Assembly (NCBI GenBank): GCA_035358815.1
Contig: DAOPQC010000003.1
Coordinates: 186,001-250,000, forward strand
From: Thermoanaerobaculales bacterium
GTDB lineage: Bacteria; Acidobacteriota; Thermoanaerobaculia; Thermoanaerobaculales; Sulfomarinibacteraceae
Length of the DNA stretch: 64,000 nucleotides
Direction of reading: 5' to 3'
Shown here: in pieces, positions 1 to 8,201 of the stretch
Numbering within the stretch: the stretch's first letter is position 1
Layout of the letters: every line of letters starts with the position of its first letter
The notes under the pieces: model-generated
Databases searched by the model: none
Told to the model about the DNA's origin: nothing
Seen by the model: the letters and a program-made list of their open reading frames with translations, nothing else
Made by a program: the position numbers and the translations under genes

Positions 1-552
1 CACAAGCACCCCAGCGACCCAGGCCCACGACGTCATCATCGCCGAGCTGAGCGCACGAAGCCGAATCGCGATCGAGGCGACGACAAATGCGACCGGCACG
101 ATCACGGCGCTGAACACCACGACTGGCCAGCCGATCTCATCACTGAGGAAGGCGGCGGGCCCAACGTCATCGAAACCCAGGAACCCGAGGTGCTCGACCC
201 TGACGTGGCTGCCGAAGTACCTGAAGAACTCCACGTCGAGCATCGCGAAGCCGACAACTGACGCCATCACCAGCTCAGTGATCGAGATCGCGAGCACCAC
301 CACCCATCGAGGCGCAGCAACGACCACTGCGTGGACAGCGCGCAGCAGCACCACTGCCGCCGCGACGATCAGCGCATCCCGCAGCGCCGAGACGCCCAGC
401 AGCACCAGCCTCGACCTGACGGAGGACTCGACGATGGTCGGGGAGCGAAGGAGAAGCCAGACGCGCGGCAGGGAGAGAAAGACCCAGAAGACGAAGGGAA
501 GCGTCAGCAGTCTGTCGAGCCCCGCCCTTCGTTCCGACAACACTCCCGCCAT
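1..552 (-). CDS. N-terminal part of a polytopic membrane protein, possibly sulfatase-type; runs off the window
   Basis: An open minus-strand frame starts at the ATG at 552-550 and reaches the window edge without a stop, giving 184 residues. The protein is strongly hydrophobic, with membrane segments near residues 17-35, 50-80, 85-110 and 145-170. Between the third and fourth lies a stretch reading EFFRYFGSHVRVEHLGF. Position and wording of that loop resemble the N-terminal membrane part of LtaS/phosphoglycerol-transferase-like sulfatases, whose catalytic domain would lie outside this window; this is a weak resemblance. GGGAG lies just before the ATG but very close to it, so the start is not certain. 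Other polytopic membrane families remain possible. Confidence 0.6.
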   Translation of the reverse strand, partial: MAGVLSERRAGLDRLLTLPFVFWVFLSLPRVWLLLRSPTIVESSVRSRLVLLGVSALRDALIVAAAVVLLRAVHAVVVAAPRWVVVLAISITELVMASVVGFAMLDVEFFRYFGSHVRVEHLGFLGFDDVGPAAFLSDEIGWPVVVFSAVIVPVAFVVASIAIRLRALSSAMMTSWAWVAGVLV

Positions 553-741
553 GCTCCCATCGCAGGCTTTGGGGCAACACCCGGAACCGGCGCCCCTCAC
601 CGGCGGCCGGAGTCTAGCACCGGGGCCCAGGAAGCGAGACAGGAATCCTCTCCAGCGGCAGGCGCCCTTCCCTCGACAACCCGCAGCGGCCGGGTCTAAG
701 CTCAACGGGATCGACTGCAGGCGTGCAGCGACCGTTGACCG

Positions 742-2013
742 ATGCGGGTGCTCGACCTCACCAACTTCTACTCCTCGACCGGCGGCGGCGTGCGCTCGTA
801 CCTACGGCAGAAGATGCGCTGGCTGCCGCGGTTCGGCGTCGAGCGCCACGTGCTGGTGCTGCCCTCCTCTGTCGACCAGACGCATGGCCGTGGCTCGACC
901 CGCATTTACGAGATTGCCGGCCCCAGGGTGCCCGGGCAGCCGAGCTACCGGGCACTCATCCGGCCGGCGAGGATCTGGAGCATCCTCAGCCGGGAGGCAC
1001 CGGACGTCGTGGAGATCGGCAGCCCCTACATCCTGCCGCCAATGGTGATTCCAGCGGCGAGGGTCCTCGGTAGCCGCTGCGTCGGCTTTCTCCACTCCGA
1101 CTACCCGCGAGCCTACTTCGGGCCCTGGGGCGACCGTCTCCAAGCCCGGACTGGGCTGCCCCTCGGCCGACTGATCGGCGGCATTGCCGAGTGCCACATG
1201 CGGGCGACCTACCGCGCAATGGACGGCACCTGCGTCGCTGTCCAGAGCATCCTCCACCGACTCGAGAGGCTCGGCGTGCCGCGCCTCTACCACACACCGC
1301 TCGGGGTCGACCTCAACCAGTTCCACCCCTGCCGCCGCGACGCCACTCTGGCAAAACGGCTCGGCATCGTCGACGGCCGTCCCTGGTGCCTCTGCGTGGC
1401 GCGCCTGTCGAGGGAGAAGGGGATCGAGACGCTCCTCGCCGCCATGCAGCTGGCCCACCGCGACCGCCGCCTCGAGCTCGTGCTCGTTGGTGACGGGCCG
1501 CGGCGCCCTGACATCGTTCGACTCGAGGCGGACCACCCATGGCTTCACTGGATACCTCAGCTCGACGAGCCCGCCTGCCTGGCCGAGCTCTACGCCAGCG
1601 CGGACTGCCTGGTGGCCCCCGGGGTCGCGGAAACCTTCGGGCTCGCCGTCTTGGAGGCGCTCGCCAGCGGCTGCCCGGTCGTGGCGGCAGATGCCGGGGC
1701 GATTGCGGAGCCGCTCGCCGGCAGCGATGCCGCGCTGATGTTTGAGGCCGGCAACCCTGTCGACCTCCAACGGGCGCTCGTGCGGATGATCGACGCGCCC
1801 CGGCAGCCGATGTCGGCGGCGGCGCGCGAGCTCGCTCGGGGTCACGCCTGGGAGCGTACGTTCGAGGTCCTGCTCGCCGCGTACGACGACGTGCTGCAGC
1901 GGCGACCGCGCCGGCACACAAGCCGGCAGCCCCGGGCCGACGCTCCGTCGGCGGCGATCACCGACACTCCCGCCGTCAGGGACCTCACCTGGGCGCTCGG
2001 GGCAGGCTCGTGA
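742..2013 (+). CDS. GT4-family glycosyltransferase
   Basis: The protein has 423 residues, normal for a GT-B fold retaining glycosyltransferase. The N-terminus has the glycine-rich turn of the acceptor domain (FYSSTGGGVRSYL, residues 9-21). The C-terminal half carries the nucleotide-sugar site with the E-x7-E signature of GT4: Glu297 and Glu305 in AETFGLAVLEALASG. It should transfer a sugar from a nucleotide donor to a lipid- or polymer-linked acceptor on the cytoplasmic side; donor and acceptor cannot be told. The stop overlaps the next gene's GTG by 4 bp, so the two are probably translated together. No clear Shine-Dalgarno precedes the ATG. The last 25 residues are a low-complexity tail. Confidence 0.9.
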   Translation: MRVLDLTNFYSSTGGGVRSYLRQKMRWLPRFGVERHVLVLPSSVDQTHGRGSTRIYEIAGPRVPGQPSYRALIRPARIWSILSREAPDVVEIGSPYILPPMVIPAARVLGSRCVGFLHSDYPRAYFGPWGDRLQARTGLPLGRLIGGIAECHMRATYRAMDGTCVAVQSILHRLERLGVPRLYHTPLGVDLNQFHPCRRDATLAKRLGIVDGRPWCLCVARLSREKGIETLLAAMQLAHRDRRLELVLVGDGPRRPDIVRLEADHPWLHWIPQLDEPACLAELYASADCLVAPGVAETFGLAVLEALASGCPVVAADAGAIAEPLAGSDAALMFEAGNPVDLQRALVRMIDAPRQPMSAAARELARGHAWERTFEVLLAAYDDVLQRRPRRHTSRQPRADAPSAAITDTPAVRDLTWALGAGS

Positions 2014-2804
2014 TTCGCTGGCTGGTGGCGTCAATCCACGACGTCGCGCCGCAACACCTCGACGCGGTCGCCCGGCTGCGCGATCTCCTGCACCACCTCG
2101 GGGTGCGACGGTGCTGCCTGGCGGTGGTCCCACACTGGCACGGCGAGGTGCCGCTTTCACGCTTCCCCGGAGCGGTGGCCGGCATCGCACGGTGGGTCGA
2201 GGAGAACGGTGATGAGGTGCTGCTGCACGGTTACCACCACCTCGACGACGCGCCCGCGGCGTGCAGCTCCCTCGTCACACGAGTCCGCTCGTCCCTGCTC
2301 ACCAACGGAGAGGGGGAGTTTCTCCGACTCAGCGCGACCGAGGTCCGCCGTAGACTCGAGATGGGGTTCAACGAGCTCCGGCAGGTGGGCCTTCGTCCCC
2401 GGGGTCTGGTGGCGCCGGCGTGGCTCTACGGGCCGGGGGCGCTCGCGGGAATCCGCTCGAGCGCCCCTTTGCTGTGGGAGGATGCCCTCGCCCTCCACCA
2501 CACCGACGGACACCGTGTTCGATCGCCGGTTCTCGCCGTCAGCTCGCGGAGTCGCGCCCGGCTCGCGGCCTCCGCGGCCTGGACCGAGATCCTGTCGCGG
2601 GTCGCGCGCCGGTGGCCAGTGGCGCGAGTCGCGGTGCACCCCGCCGACCTGATGAGCGACGCCGCGATGGCCGTGATCTCGCGCGCCCTCCGGCGCCTGC
2701 TGCCCACCCACACCCCGGTGACGCTGTCGGAGTGCGCCCGCGCCTTGTGGCCGTCCGTGGTTCACACGGTTCCGACAGCCACCGACGTCTCGTCGAAGCC
2801 CTGA
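2010..2804 (+). CDS. DUF2334 polysaccharide-deacetylase-like protein
   Basis: This 264-residue protein starts with the SIHDVAP motif (residues 8-14), in which the Asp is a catalytic or metal residue of the NodB-type deacetylase fold. HGYHH follows at 73-77 as the metal-binding site. DUF2334 proteins are remote relatives of polysaccharide deacetylases. The GTG start overlaps the stop of the glycosyltransferase by 4 bp. Known of the family: removal of acyl groups from glycans. Inferred from the pairing: this enzyme trims the product of its partner, as in the N-acetylglucosamine transferase / deacetylase pairs of glycolipid pathways. There is no signal peptide, so it probably acts in the cytoplasm. 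Confidence 0.85.
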   Translation: MIRWLVASIHDVAPQHLDAVARLRDLLHHLGVRRCCLAVVPHWHGEVPLSRFPGAVAGIARWVEENGDEVLLHGYHHLDDAPAACSSLVTRVRSSLLTNGEGEFLRLSATEVRRRLEMGFNELRQVGLRPRGLVAPAWLYGPGALAGIRSSAPLLWEDALALHHTDGHRVRSPVLAVSSRSRARLAASAAWTEILSRVARRWPVARVAVHPADLMSDAAMAVISRALRRLLPTHTPVTLSECARALWPSVVHTVPTATDVSSKP

Positions 2805-2847
2805 AGAACGTGCCGCGGCGACAAACCTGGAGCGGATGCCGGCCAGC

Positions 2848-3957
2848 TCACTGCGCGCGCAACGCCTCCGCCGGCTCGACCCTCAGCACGTGCAGCACGG
2901 CCGGGAGGCTGCCGAGAGCCCCCGCCAGCATGGTCAGGCCGATGCCGCCGACGATCGCGTGGAGCGGGATCCGCGGGTCATCGGCAAAGCCGAGGGTGCT
3001 GATCAGGGGCAGCGAGAGGATGACCAGCTTTGCGAGGGGCACCGCGATGATTGCACCGAGAGTGGCGAGCGCAGTCCCCTCACCGACGATTGTCGCGGCG
3101 AGCCGCCACCGTCGCCAGCCGGTCGCCCGCAGAACGCCGATCTCCTGCGTGCGCTCGCTGACATTGAACGTGAGCACGTTGGACACGGCGAGGATGGTGA
3201 TCAGCATCGCCACCAGCGCCAGCCGCTCGACAAACTGATCGACCGTCGCCACCTGACGGTAGAGCGAGGTCCAGCTGTCGGTGGGGCTCGCCTCGAGCTC
3301 GGGGAAGCGGGACGCGATCTCCTCTTGGACCCGGTCCCGGTGGGCGGCACTGTCGAGCTCGAGAAAGACCAGATTGGCGCGGTCGCCGAGGCGGAACATG
3401 TCCTGAACCAGGGCGATCGGGAAGATCGCGCCGCGGTCGAGCAGGGAGCGGCCGGTGTCGAAGATCCCGACCACGGTCAGGCGGCGCCGCCGCATCTCCA
3501 CCACCTGTCCCACCTCGAGGCCCATCATCTCGGCGGCGCGCCGGCCGAACATGACCTCGGCCGCGCCCGGCTGCGGCTTGCGCCCGCTCACGATCTCCAT
3601 GCCCGGCACCTCGGGCGTGCCGGGCCCGAGGCCGAAGATGAAGAAGTGCGCTCCACCGTAGAGGCGGCTGACCGTGATCGCCACGGTCGTCGAGCCGGTG
3701 ACGTGGGGGATGGTCTGCAGGTCGTGCATCTGCTCCCGCGTGACCCAGGACATCTCCGGGAAGCCGACGCCCGCCTGCTGCACCGTCAGCTCGCTGCCGA
3801 GCAGGTTGACGGTGGACTGGATCTCACGGACCAGCGACTGCCCGAGCCAGATCAGGAGCATGTAGGTGGCGGCGGCAAGCGCCACGCCGGCGACCGTGAG
3901 GGCGGTCCGCCGGGGCTTTCGCAGGAGCGAGCGCAGGCTCAGCTGGAAGGCGTTCAT
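2848..3957 (-). CDS. FtsX/MacB-type ABC transporter permease (copy 1)
   Basis: The 369-residue protein has one N-terminal membrane helix, a periplasmic domain (about 45-235) and three C-terminal helices, the FtsX/LolCE plan. The MFRLGD region ends the periplasmic part and VSERTQEIGVLRATGWRRW (near 265-285) is the usual cytoplasmic coupling loop. I chose the ATG at 3957 because a longer frame would run into the neighbouring gene and the family start MxxxxLSLRxLLRxPRRTALT begins here. A -10-like TACCAT lies 19 bp upstream in the 46-bp gap. It is a close paralogue of the permease at 11674-12780. No ATPase is adjacent; the one at 7521 is the likely partner. The substrate is unknown, perhaps a lipid or lipoprotein. 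Confidence 0.9.
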   Translation of the reverse strand: MNAFQLSLRSLLRKPRRTALTVAGVALAAATYMLLIWLGQSLVREIQSTVNLLGSELTVQQAGVGFPEMSWVTREQMHDLQTIPHVTGSTTVAITVSRLYGGAHFFIFGLGPGTPEVPGMEIVSGRKPQPGAAEVMFGRRAAEMMGLEVGQVVEMRRRRLTVVGIFDTGRSLLDRGAIFPIALVQDMFRLGDRANLVFLELDSAAHRDRVQEEIASRFPELEASPTDSWTSLYRQVATVDQFVERLALVAMLITILAVSNVLTFNVSERTQEIGVLRATGWRRWRLAATIVGEGTALATLGAIIAVPLAKLVILSLPLISTLGFADDPRIPLHAIVGGIGLTMLAGALGSLPAVLHVLRVEPAEALRAQ

Positions 3958-3975
3958 CCGTCCCCGCGGCGCGTC

Positions 3976-3981
3976 ATGGTA
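3976..3981 (-). promoter_or_regulatory. Putative -10 box of permease copy 1
   Basis: The minus strand reads GATCGGCTACCATGA, with TACCAT as -10, in the short gap between the stop of the upstream secreted protein and this permease. The same GCTACCATG string precedes permease copy 2 at nearly the same distance, and one copy lies upstream of the 17083 gene. The -35 is weak (TTGAGG, 20 bp away). Confidence 0.4.
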
Positions 3982-4003
3982 GCCGATCGAGCGGGCCGCA
4001 TCC

Positions 4004-7000
4004 TCAATAGTCGTGGAAGTAGTGCGGGCTCGTGTAGTCGGCGATGACCCCGTGGATCTCCCGCACCACCTCGTCGCCCTCGAACACATAGAAGATGAAC
4101 GCGGGCGTCGGCGTGGCGTCGCACGCCGAGTAGAGATCCGCCCAGAACTCGTAGGTCCCGTGCGGCGCCTGGCCGACCGGCCAGAACACGTTCTCGGTCG
4201 GGTTGGGGTCATAGCTCCAGCAGGCCGCGTTGGAGTCGACGTCGAGCTGGCCGCCGGTGGCCGACGTCGAGTGGCCATAGTAGATCACCTCGCCGCTCGG
4301 CTCCTTGACGTAGATGTCGAGGTCCTGCGGGCCGTCCCAGCGCAGCCGGAACGACACGTCGCCGGTCATCCCGGGCCCGCGGTAGTCGAAGGTGCCGTCG
4401 CAGTCAGGGTCGAAGGTGAAGGTGTGCGCGTCCTCGCCCATCTGGACCGACACGGTGCCGCCGATCGGGTAGTAGAGGCAGATCGCCGAGTCGATGTCGA
4501 CGTCGCCCGTCACGCTGTTGGTGCCGGTCGTCTTCGGCGTGGTGCCGGTCCCCGAAAAGGTGCCAGTTCCAGCGACGTGTCCTTCGGCGTCGACCTGAAG
4601 ATCGAGCCGGCCGTGCATCTCCGGCACCGGCGGCTCGGTGTGGTTGATCTGCAGGTTCTGCTGGGTGATCACCGCGCTCATGCCGACCTGCGACGGGGTG
4701 TTGGTGATGTCGCTGAACGTCACCCCGAAGCTCCCGCTCGCGACCGTGCCGTCACCGAAGATGTAGCCAGACCCGAAGTCGAGCTCGATTCCATTCGGGG
4801 TCAGGGTGGAGATCCCAGGGTAGGCCGCGGCAATGTCGCTGAGGATGGCGTCGAGGTCCTCGTCCTGGAAGCGGGCGACCGCTTCCTCGAGGTCGATGAG
4901 CTCCCCGGAGCCGGGCACTGAGCCCAGCCAGTCGAAGATATCCTCGACCGTCCCGAGCGGGTCCATCGGCACGCCGGCCGGGATCGTCGGCGTCGGAGTG
5001 TGGGTGGGGGTCGGCCCGCCGCCCCCAACCACGGTGGCCGGGATGTAGACCGGGTCGCCGGTGGCGTTGTCGACCACCGACGCATAGGCCATGAACCGTC
5101 CCCCCGCGGTCTCGCTGCGGACGATGATCACGCCGTCACCGACCGCGTCGGGACTGACGTTCTGGAAGACCCGGTCGACCTGGTGGTGCATGTAGGCCTG
5201 CAGCGTGTAGGAGCGCGTGCCGAGCAGGGTGCCGTCCGATCGGTAGAAGTCGGCGCGCACGGTGACCGGGAAGCCGGTGCAGCTGACGAAGCCGAGGTTC
5301 GTCCGGAACGCGCTCGACTGCGAGAGCTGGATGAGCAGCCCCTGCTGGCTGGCGCCGATCGCCTGCGACTCCGCGGCGCCGCCGATGAACTGGCCGTAGG
5401 TCCCCTGGTCGGTCAGGTTGTAGGTCCGGCTCGTCACCAGCACGCTGCCGGCGAGCGGCGTGACCCTGAGCGCAGCGCCGCCCTCGAAGCCGAACACGCC
5501 GTAGAGCACGTCGTTGAGCCGCAGGCAACGGCCGGCGGGGATCGAGAAGGTCGCCGTCGCCGGGCTCGGGTTGCCCTGGCCGCGCAGCAGCAGCGCGACC
5601 TCGGCCTGCGCCTGCGAGGCTCCCGGGTTGTGGAGCTCGAGGTCGGTCCGCCAGTTGGTCCCGGCCGCGCCGGCGACGTGCGCCGCCGCCGGGATGTAGA
5701 TAGGCTCGGTCGACGCCGCCGCCGCCTTGGCCGGCAGCCCATCCGGCCACCGCCGCTGCGCCGCCGCACGCTTCTTCGCCGCGGCGTCCAGCCCAGCGTC
5801 CCGACCCGCGTCGGCCGCCGGCCGGTGGATCCGGAGCGTGCTCGCCTTGCCGGCGTCGAGCGTCGGCGCCGTCGCGCCGCCGACCCCGCCCGACTTGAAC
5901 CCGCTCCAGGTCCCGGTGAAGGTGTGGCTGTTGTCCGCCTCGTTGTACTCGGCGAAGATGTCCAGCGGGTCCACCACCATCGTGATCGTGTGCTGGCCCG
6001 CGGGAATGCCGGTGATCTGGACGTCCTCCCAGTAGACGTAGGTCGGGACCGGCGGCAGGGTGAACGCGCTCTGGTTGCGCAGGTAGCCGATCGAGGTGCC
6101 GTCGATCAGGATCTCCGCCAGGTCGCTGTTTGCCGGAACCTCCACGTTGCCGGGGCCATCGTTGGCGATCGCGACGTCCATGTAGGTCGGGCTGCCGCCG
6201 ACCAGCCCGCCCGAGACGTGGGTCCCGGTCTGACCCGAGGCGACCAGCGGGCCGTCCCAGCCCGACGGCTGGTAGGGACGCAGGTTGAGCGTGGCCCCGG
6301 GCGACGTCGGTGTGATCGTCGGGGTGCGGGTCGCCGTGTTCGACGGGGTGTGGGTCCGGGTCGGAGTGCCGGTCTGCGGCGAGGTGGTCCTGGTCGGCGT
6401 CCGGGTCGGTGTCGGCGTCTGCCCGGTCCCGCCGTCGATCGTGATCGCGGGGATGTAGATCGGGTCGCCGGTCCGATTGTCCACCACCGAGGCGTACGCG
6501 AAGAACCTGCCGCCCGGGGTCACGGTGCGCACCACGACGTAGCCGTCGACGACGTCGTCCTGGGTCACCTGGGCGAAGATCCGGTCCCGCTGCGTGAACG
6601 CGAAGGCCTCGAGGGTGTAGGACCTGCTCCCGATCAGCGACCCGTCGGAGCGGTAGAGGTCGGCCTGGACGACGATCGACGACATCGTGCAGTTGAGGAA
6701 GCCGACGTTGGTGCGGTAGCCGGTGGCGTTCGAGCTGCTCTGGCTGAGCTGGATGATCCGCGCCTCGCGGCCGTGCTCGATGGCCCGCGACTCGAGGGCG
6801 CCGCCGATGTACTGGCCGTAGGTTCCGGCGGAGGTCTGGTTGTAGGTGCGGCTCGACACCACCAGCTCGCCGGAGTCGGCGGTGATCATCAGCGCCGCCG
6901 CGCCGGTGAAGCCGAACAGCGACATCAGGGCGTCGTTGTAGCGCACCGACTGCCCGGAGTGGAGGTGGAAGTTGATCACCTGGGGGTTGGTGTTGGCCTG

Positions 7001-7306
7001 ATCGCGCTCGAGCAGCGTGATGTCGTACCCGGCCATCACCGTGCCGACGTTGTACACCTCGAGGTCGGTGCGCCAGTTGGTGTCGCCCGAGCCGCCGACG
7101 TGAGCGGCCGCCGGCAGGAACAGCGCCTCGCCGTCAACGAGGAAGGCACCATCCTCGGCGATCGGAAGTGCGGGTCCGCGGGACCGGCCGGCCCGCGAGT
7201 CGGGGCCCGACGCCGTGACCAGCAGTGCGCCCGCAGCGATCGATGCCAGGAGAAAGAGCACGCCGAAACGACTCGACCGCACCGAGCCGGCGATCACGCG
7301 TGACAT
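4004..7306 (-). CDS. Large secreted protein with duplicated beta domains, CARDB-like domain and Thr-Pro linkers
   Basis: This 1100-residue protein begins with a signal peptide (residues 1-38). Two homologous modules of about 230 residues follow. Each opens with (L/I)x(L/I)PAAAHVxGxxxTNWRTDLE and closes with FxAYASVVDNxTGDPxYIPA; one spans about 45-290, the other about 540-770. Between them are a Thr-Pro linker and a CARDB-like domain (about 360-480, ending VDPLDIFAEYNEADNSHTF). The C-terminal 110 residues (DGPQDLDIYVKEPSGEVIYYG) look like a DUF2135/YfaP-type domain. No enzyme motif is visible. The start has a strong Shine-Dalgarno (GGGGAGGT) and a consensus promoter lies at 7350-7378. It is probably a surface or extracellular structural or binding protein; the function is unknown. 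Confidence 0.85.
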   Translation of the reverse strand: MSRVIAGSVRSSRFGVLFLLASIAAGALLVTASGPDSRAGRSRGPALPIAEDGAFLVDGEALFLPAAAHVGGSGDTNWRTDLEVYNVGTVMAGYDITLLERDQANTNPQVINFHLHSGQSVRYNDALMSLFGFTGAAALMITADSGELVVSSRTYNQTSAGTYGQYIGGALESRAIEHGREARIIQLSQSSSNATGYRTNVGFLNCTMSSIVVQADLYRSDGSLIGSRSYTLEAFAFTQRDRIFAQVTQDDVVDGYVVVRTVTPGGRFFAYASVVDNRTGDPIYIPAITIDGGTGQTPTPTRTPTRTTSPQTGTPTRTHTPSNTATRTPTITPTSPGATLNLRPYQPSGWDGPLVASGQTGTHVSGGLVGGSPTYMDVAIANDGPGNVEVPANSDLAEILIDGTSIGYLRNQSAFTLPPVPTYVYWEDVQITGIPAGQHTITMVVDPLDIFAEYNEADNSHTFTGTWSGFKSGGVGGATAPTLDAGKASTLRIHRPAADAGRDAGLDAAAKKRAAAQRRWPDGLPAKAAAASTEPIYIPAAAHVAGAAGTNWRTDLELHNPGASQAQAEVALLLRGQGNPSPATATFSIPAGRCLRLNDVLYGVFGFEGGAALRVTPLAGSVLVTSRTYNLTDQGTYGQFIGGAAESQAIGASQQGLLIQLSQSSAFRTNLGFVSCTGFPVTVRADFYRSDGTLLGTRSYTLQAYMHHQVDRVFQNVSPDAVGDGVIIVRSETAGGRFMAYASVVDNATGDPVYIPATVVGGGGPTPTHTPTPTIPAGVPMDPLGTVEDIFDWLGSVPGSGELIDLEEAVARFQDEDLDAILSDIAAAYPGISTLTPNGIELDFGSGYIFGDGTVASGSFGVTFSDITNTPSQVGMSAVITQQNLQINHTEPPVPEMHGRLDLQVDAEGHVAGTGTFSGTGTTPKTTGTNSVTGDVDIDSAICLYYPIGGTVSVQMGEDAHTFTFDPDCDGTFDYRGPGMTGDVSFRLRWDGPQDLDIYVKEPSGEVIYYGHSTSATGGQLDVDSNAACWSYDPNPTENVFWPVGQAPHGTYEFWADLYSACDATPTPAFIFYVFEGDEVVREIHGVIADYTSPHYFHDY

Positions 7307-7349
7307 GTCCGACCTCCCCCCGGATTGAGAGCGGGCGACCCTTTGCCCA

Positions 7350-7378
7350 ACCTTAGGGCCGCCCGGTCACCGTGTCAA
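7350..7378 (-). promoter_or_regulatory. Consensus sigma-70-type promoter of the 7306 gene
   Basis: On the minus strand TTGACA (7378-7373) is followed after exactly 17 bp by TAAGGT (7355-7350). The predicted transcript starts near 7343, giving a leader of about 37 nt that contains the ribosome binding site. Confidence 0.7.
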
Positions 7379-7508
7379 CACGGGCGATTCCCGGCACGTC
7401 ACGGCAGCTTCGCCCGGTGTCGATGAAGCCGGGCGCAGCCTCGGCGCCGCTGCCACGCCCGATCTCCAGGCCAGGCGCGGTCAGGCGGAGACGGGCTCCG
7501 GGCTGGCC

Positions 7509-7514
7509 TATAAT
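7509..7514 (+). promoter_or_regulatory. -10 box (TATAAT) giving a predicted leaderless transcript
   Basis: A perfect TATAAT lies only 6 nt before the ATG at 7521, so transcription should start at or within a base of the initiation codon. There is no Shine-Dalgarno. The -35 region is poor. Confidence 0.6.
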
Positions 7515-7520
7515 CCGGCC

Positions 7521-8201
7521 ATGTCCGTGGGCGTCGCGATCGCCGTCGAGAGCCTCACCAAGACCTATGACGGTGGGCTGGTGACCGCCCTGGACGGCGT
7601 CAGCTTCGAGGTCTCTCCCGGCGAGCGCGTCGCCCTGACCGGTCCCACGGGATGCGGCAAGACCACCCTGCTCGCGCTGGTCGCGCTGCTGATGGCGCCG
7701 GACTCGGGCACGATCTCGTTGGACGGCCAGCCGTCGGGTTCCATCCGGTCGCCGGAGCTGTGGCGGGCGCGCAACGTCGGCATCGTGTTCCAGCTCCACC
7801 ACCTGCTTCCCCACCTCACGGTGCTGGAGAACACCCTGCTGTCGGTGGCGGCCCGCGGCGACGGCAACCAGGGCAGCCGCGAGCGGGCGATCGAGCTGCT
7901 GGGCAGGCTCGGCCTCGAGCACCGCGCTCACGCCAGGGCCAACAAGCTGTCCGGCGGTGAACGCCAGCTCGCGGCGCTCGCGCGGGCGCTGGTGAACCTC
8001 CCGCGGCTCGTGATCGCCGACGAGCCGACCGGCAGCGTCGACTCGAAGACCGGGCAGCGCATCCTCGCCGAGCTGACACGGTGGAGCGACGACACCGGCG
8101 GCACTCTGATGCTGGCGACCCATGACGCGACGGTCGCCTCCTGGGCCTCGCGGGAGCTCGCGTTGCTCGATGGTCGCATCGACCGTGTCGCCGCTTCCTG
8201 A
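7521..8201 (+). CDS. ABC transporter ATP-binding protein, LolD/MacB type
   Basis: The 226-residue ATPase is complete. Walker A is GPTGCGKTT (41-49), the Q-loop Gln is at 91, the signature is LSGGE (143-147), Walker B is LVIADE (163-168) and the switch His is at 201. Length and the ADEPTGSVD wording match the LolD/MacB/FtsE class that drives FtsX-type permeases. No permease follows directly, but two paralogous FtsX-like permeases lie at 2848 and 11674, so it probably energises one or both. The TATAAT six bases ahead and the lack of a Shine-Dalgarno suggest a leaderless mRNA. The end of the gene overlaps the start of the next by 32 bp. Confidence 0.93.
   Translation: MSVGVAIAVESLTKTYDGGLVTALDGVSFEVSPGERVALTGPTGCGKTTLLALVALLMAPDSGTISLDGQPSGSIRSPELWRARNVGIVFQLHHLLPHLTVLENTLLSVAARGDGNQGSRERAIELLGRLGLEHRAHARANKLSGGERQLAALARALVNLPRLVIADEPTGSVDSKTGQRILAELTRWSDDTGGTLMLATHDATVASWASRELALLDGRIDRVAAS

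Noticed and set aside
278..1048. Plus-strand open frame of 256 codons at the left edge
   Set aside because: The minus strand encodes a clear membrane protein from 552 leftwards, and the GT4 gene covers the rest. The translation is Ser/Thr/Arg-rich without structure.
5000..7303. Plus-strand open frame of 767 codons opposite the secreted repeat protein
   Set aside because: The repeated domains, signal peptide and promoter support the minus strand. The plus-strand frame is Arg/Val/Asp-rich antisense.
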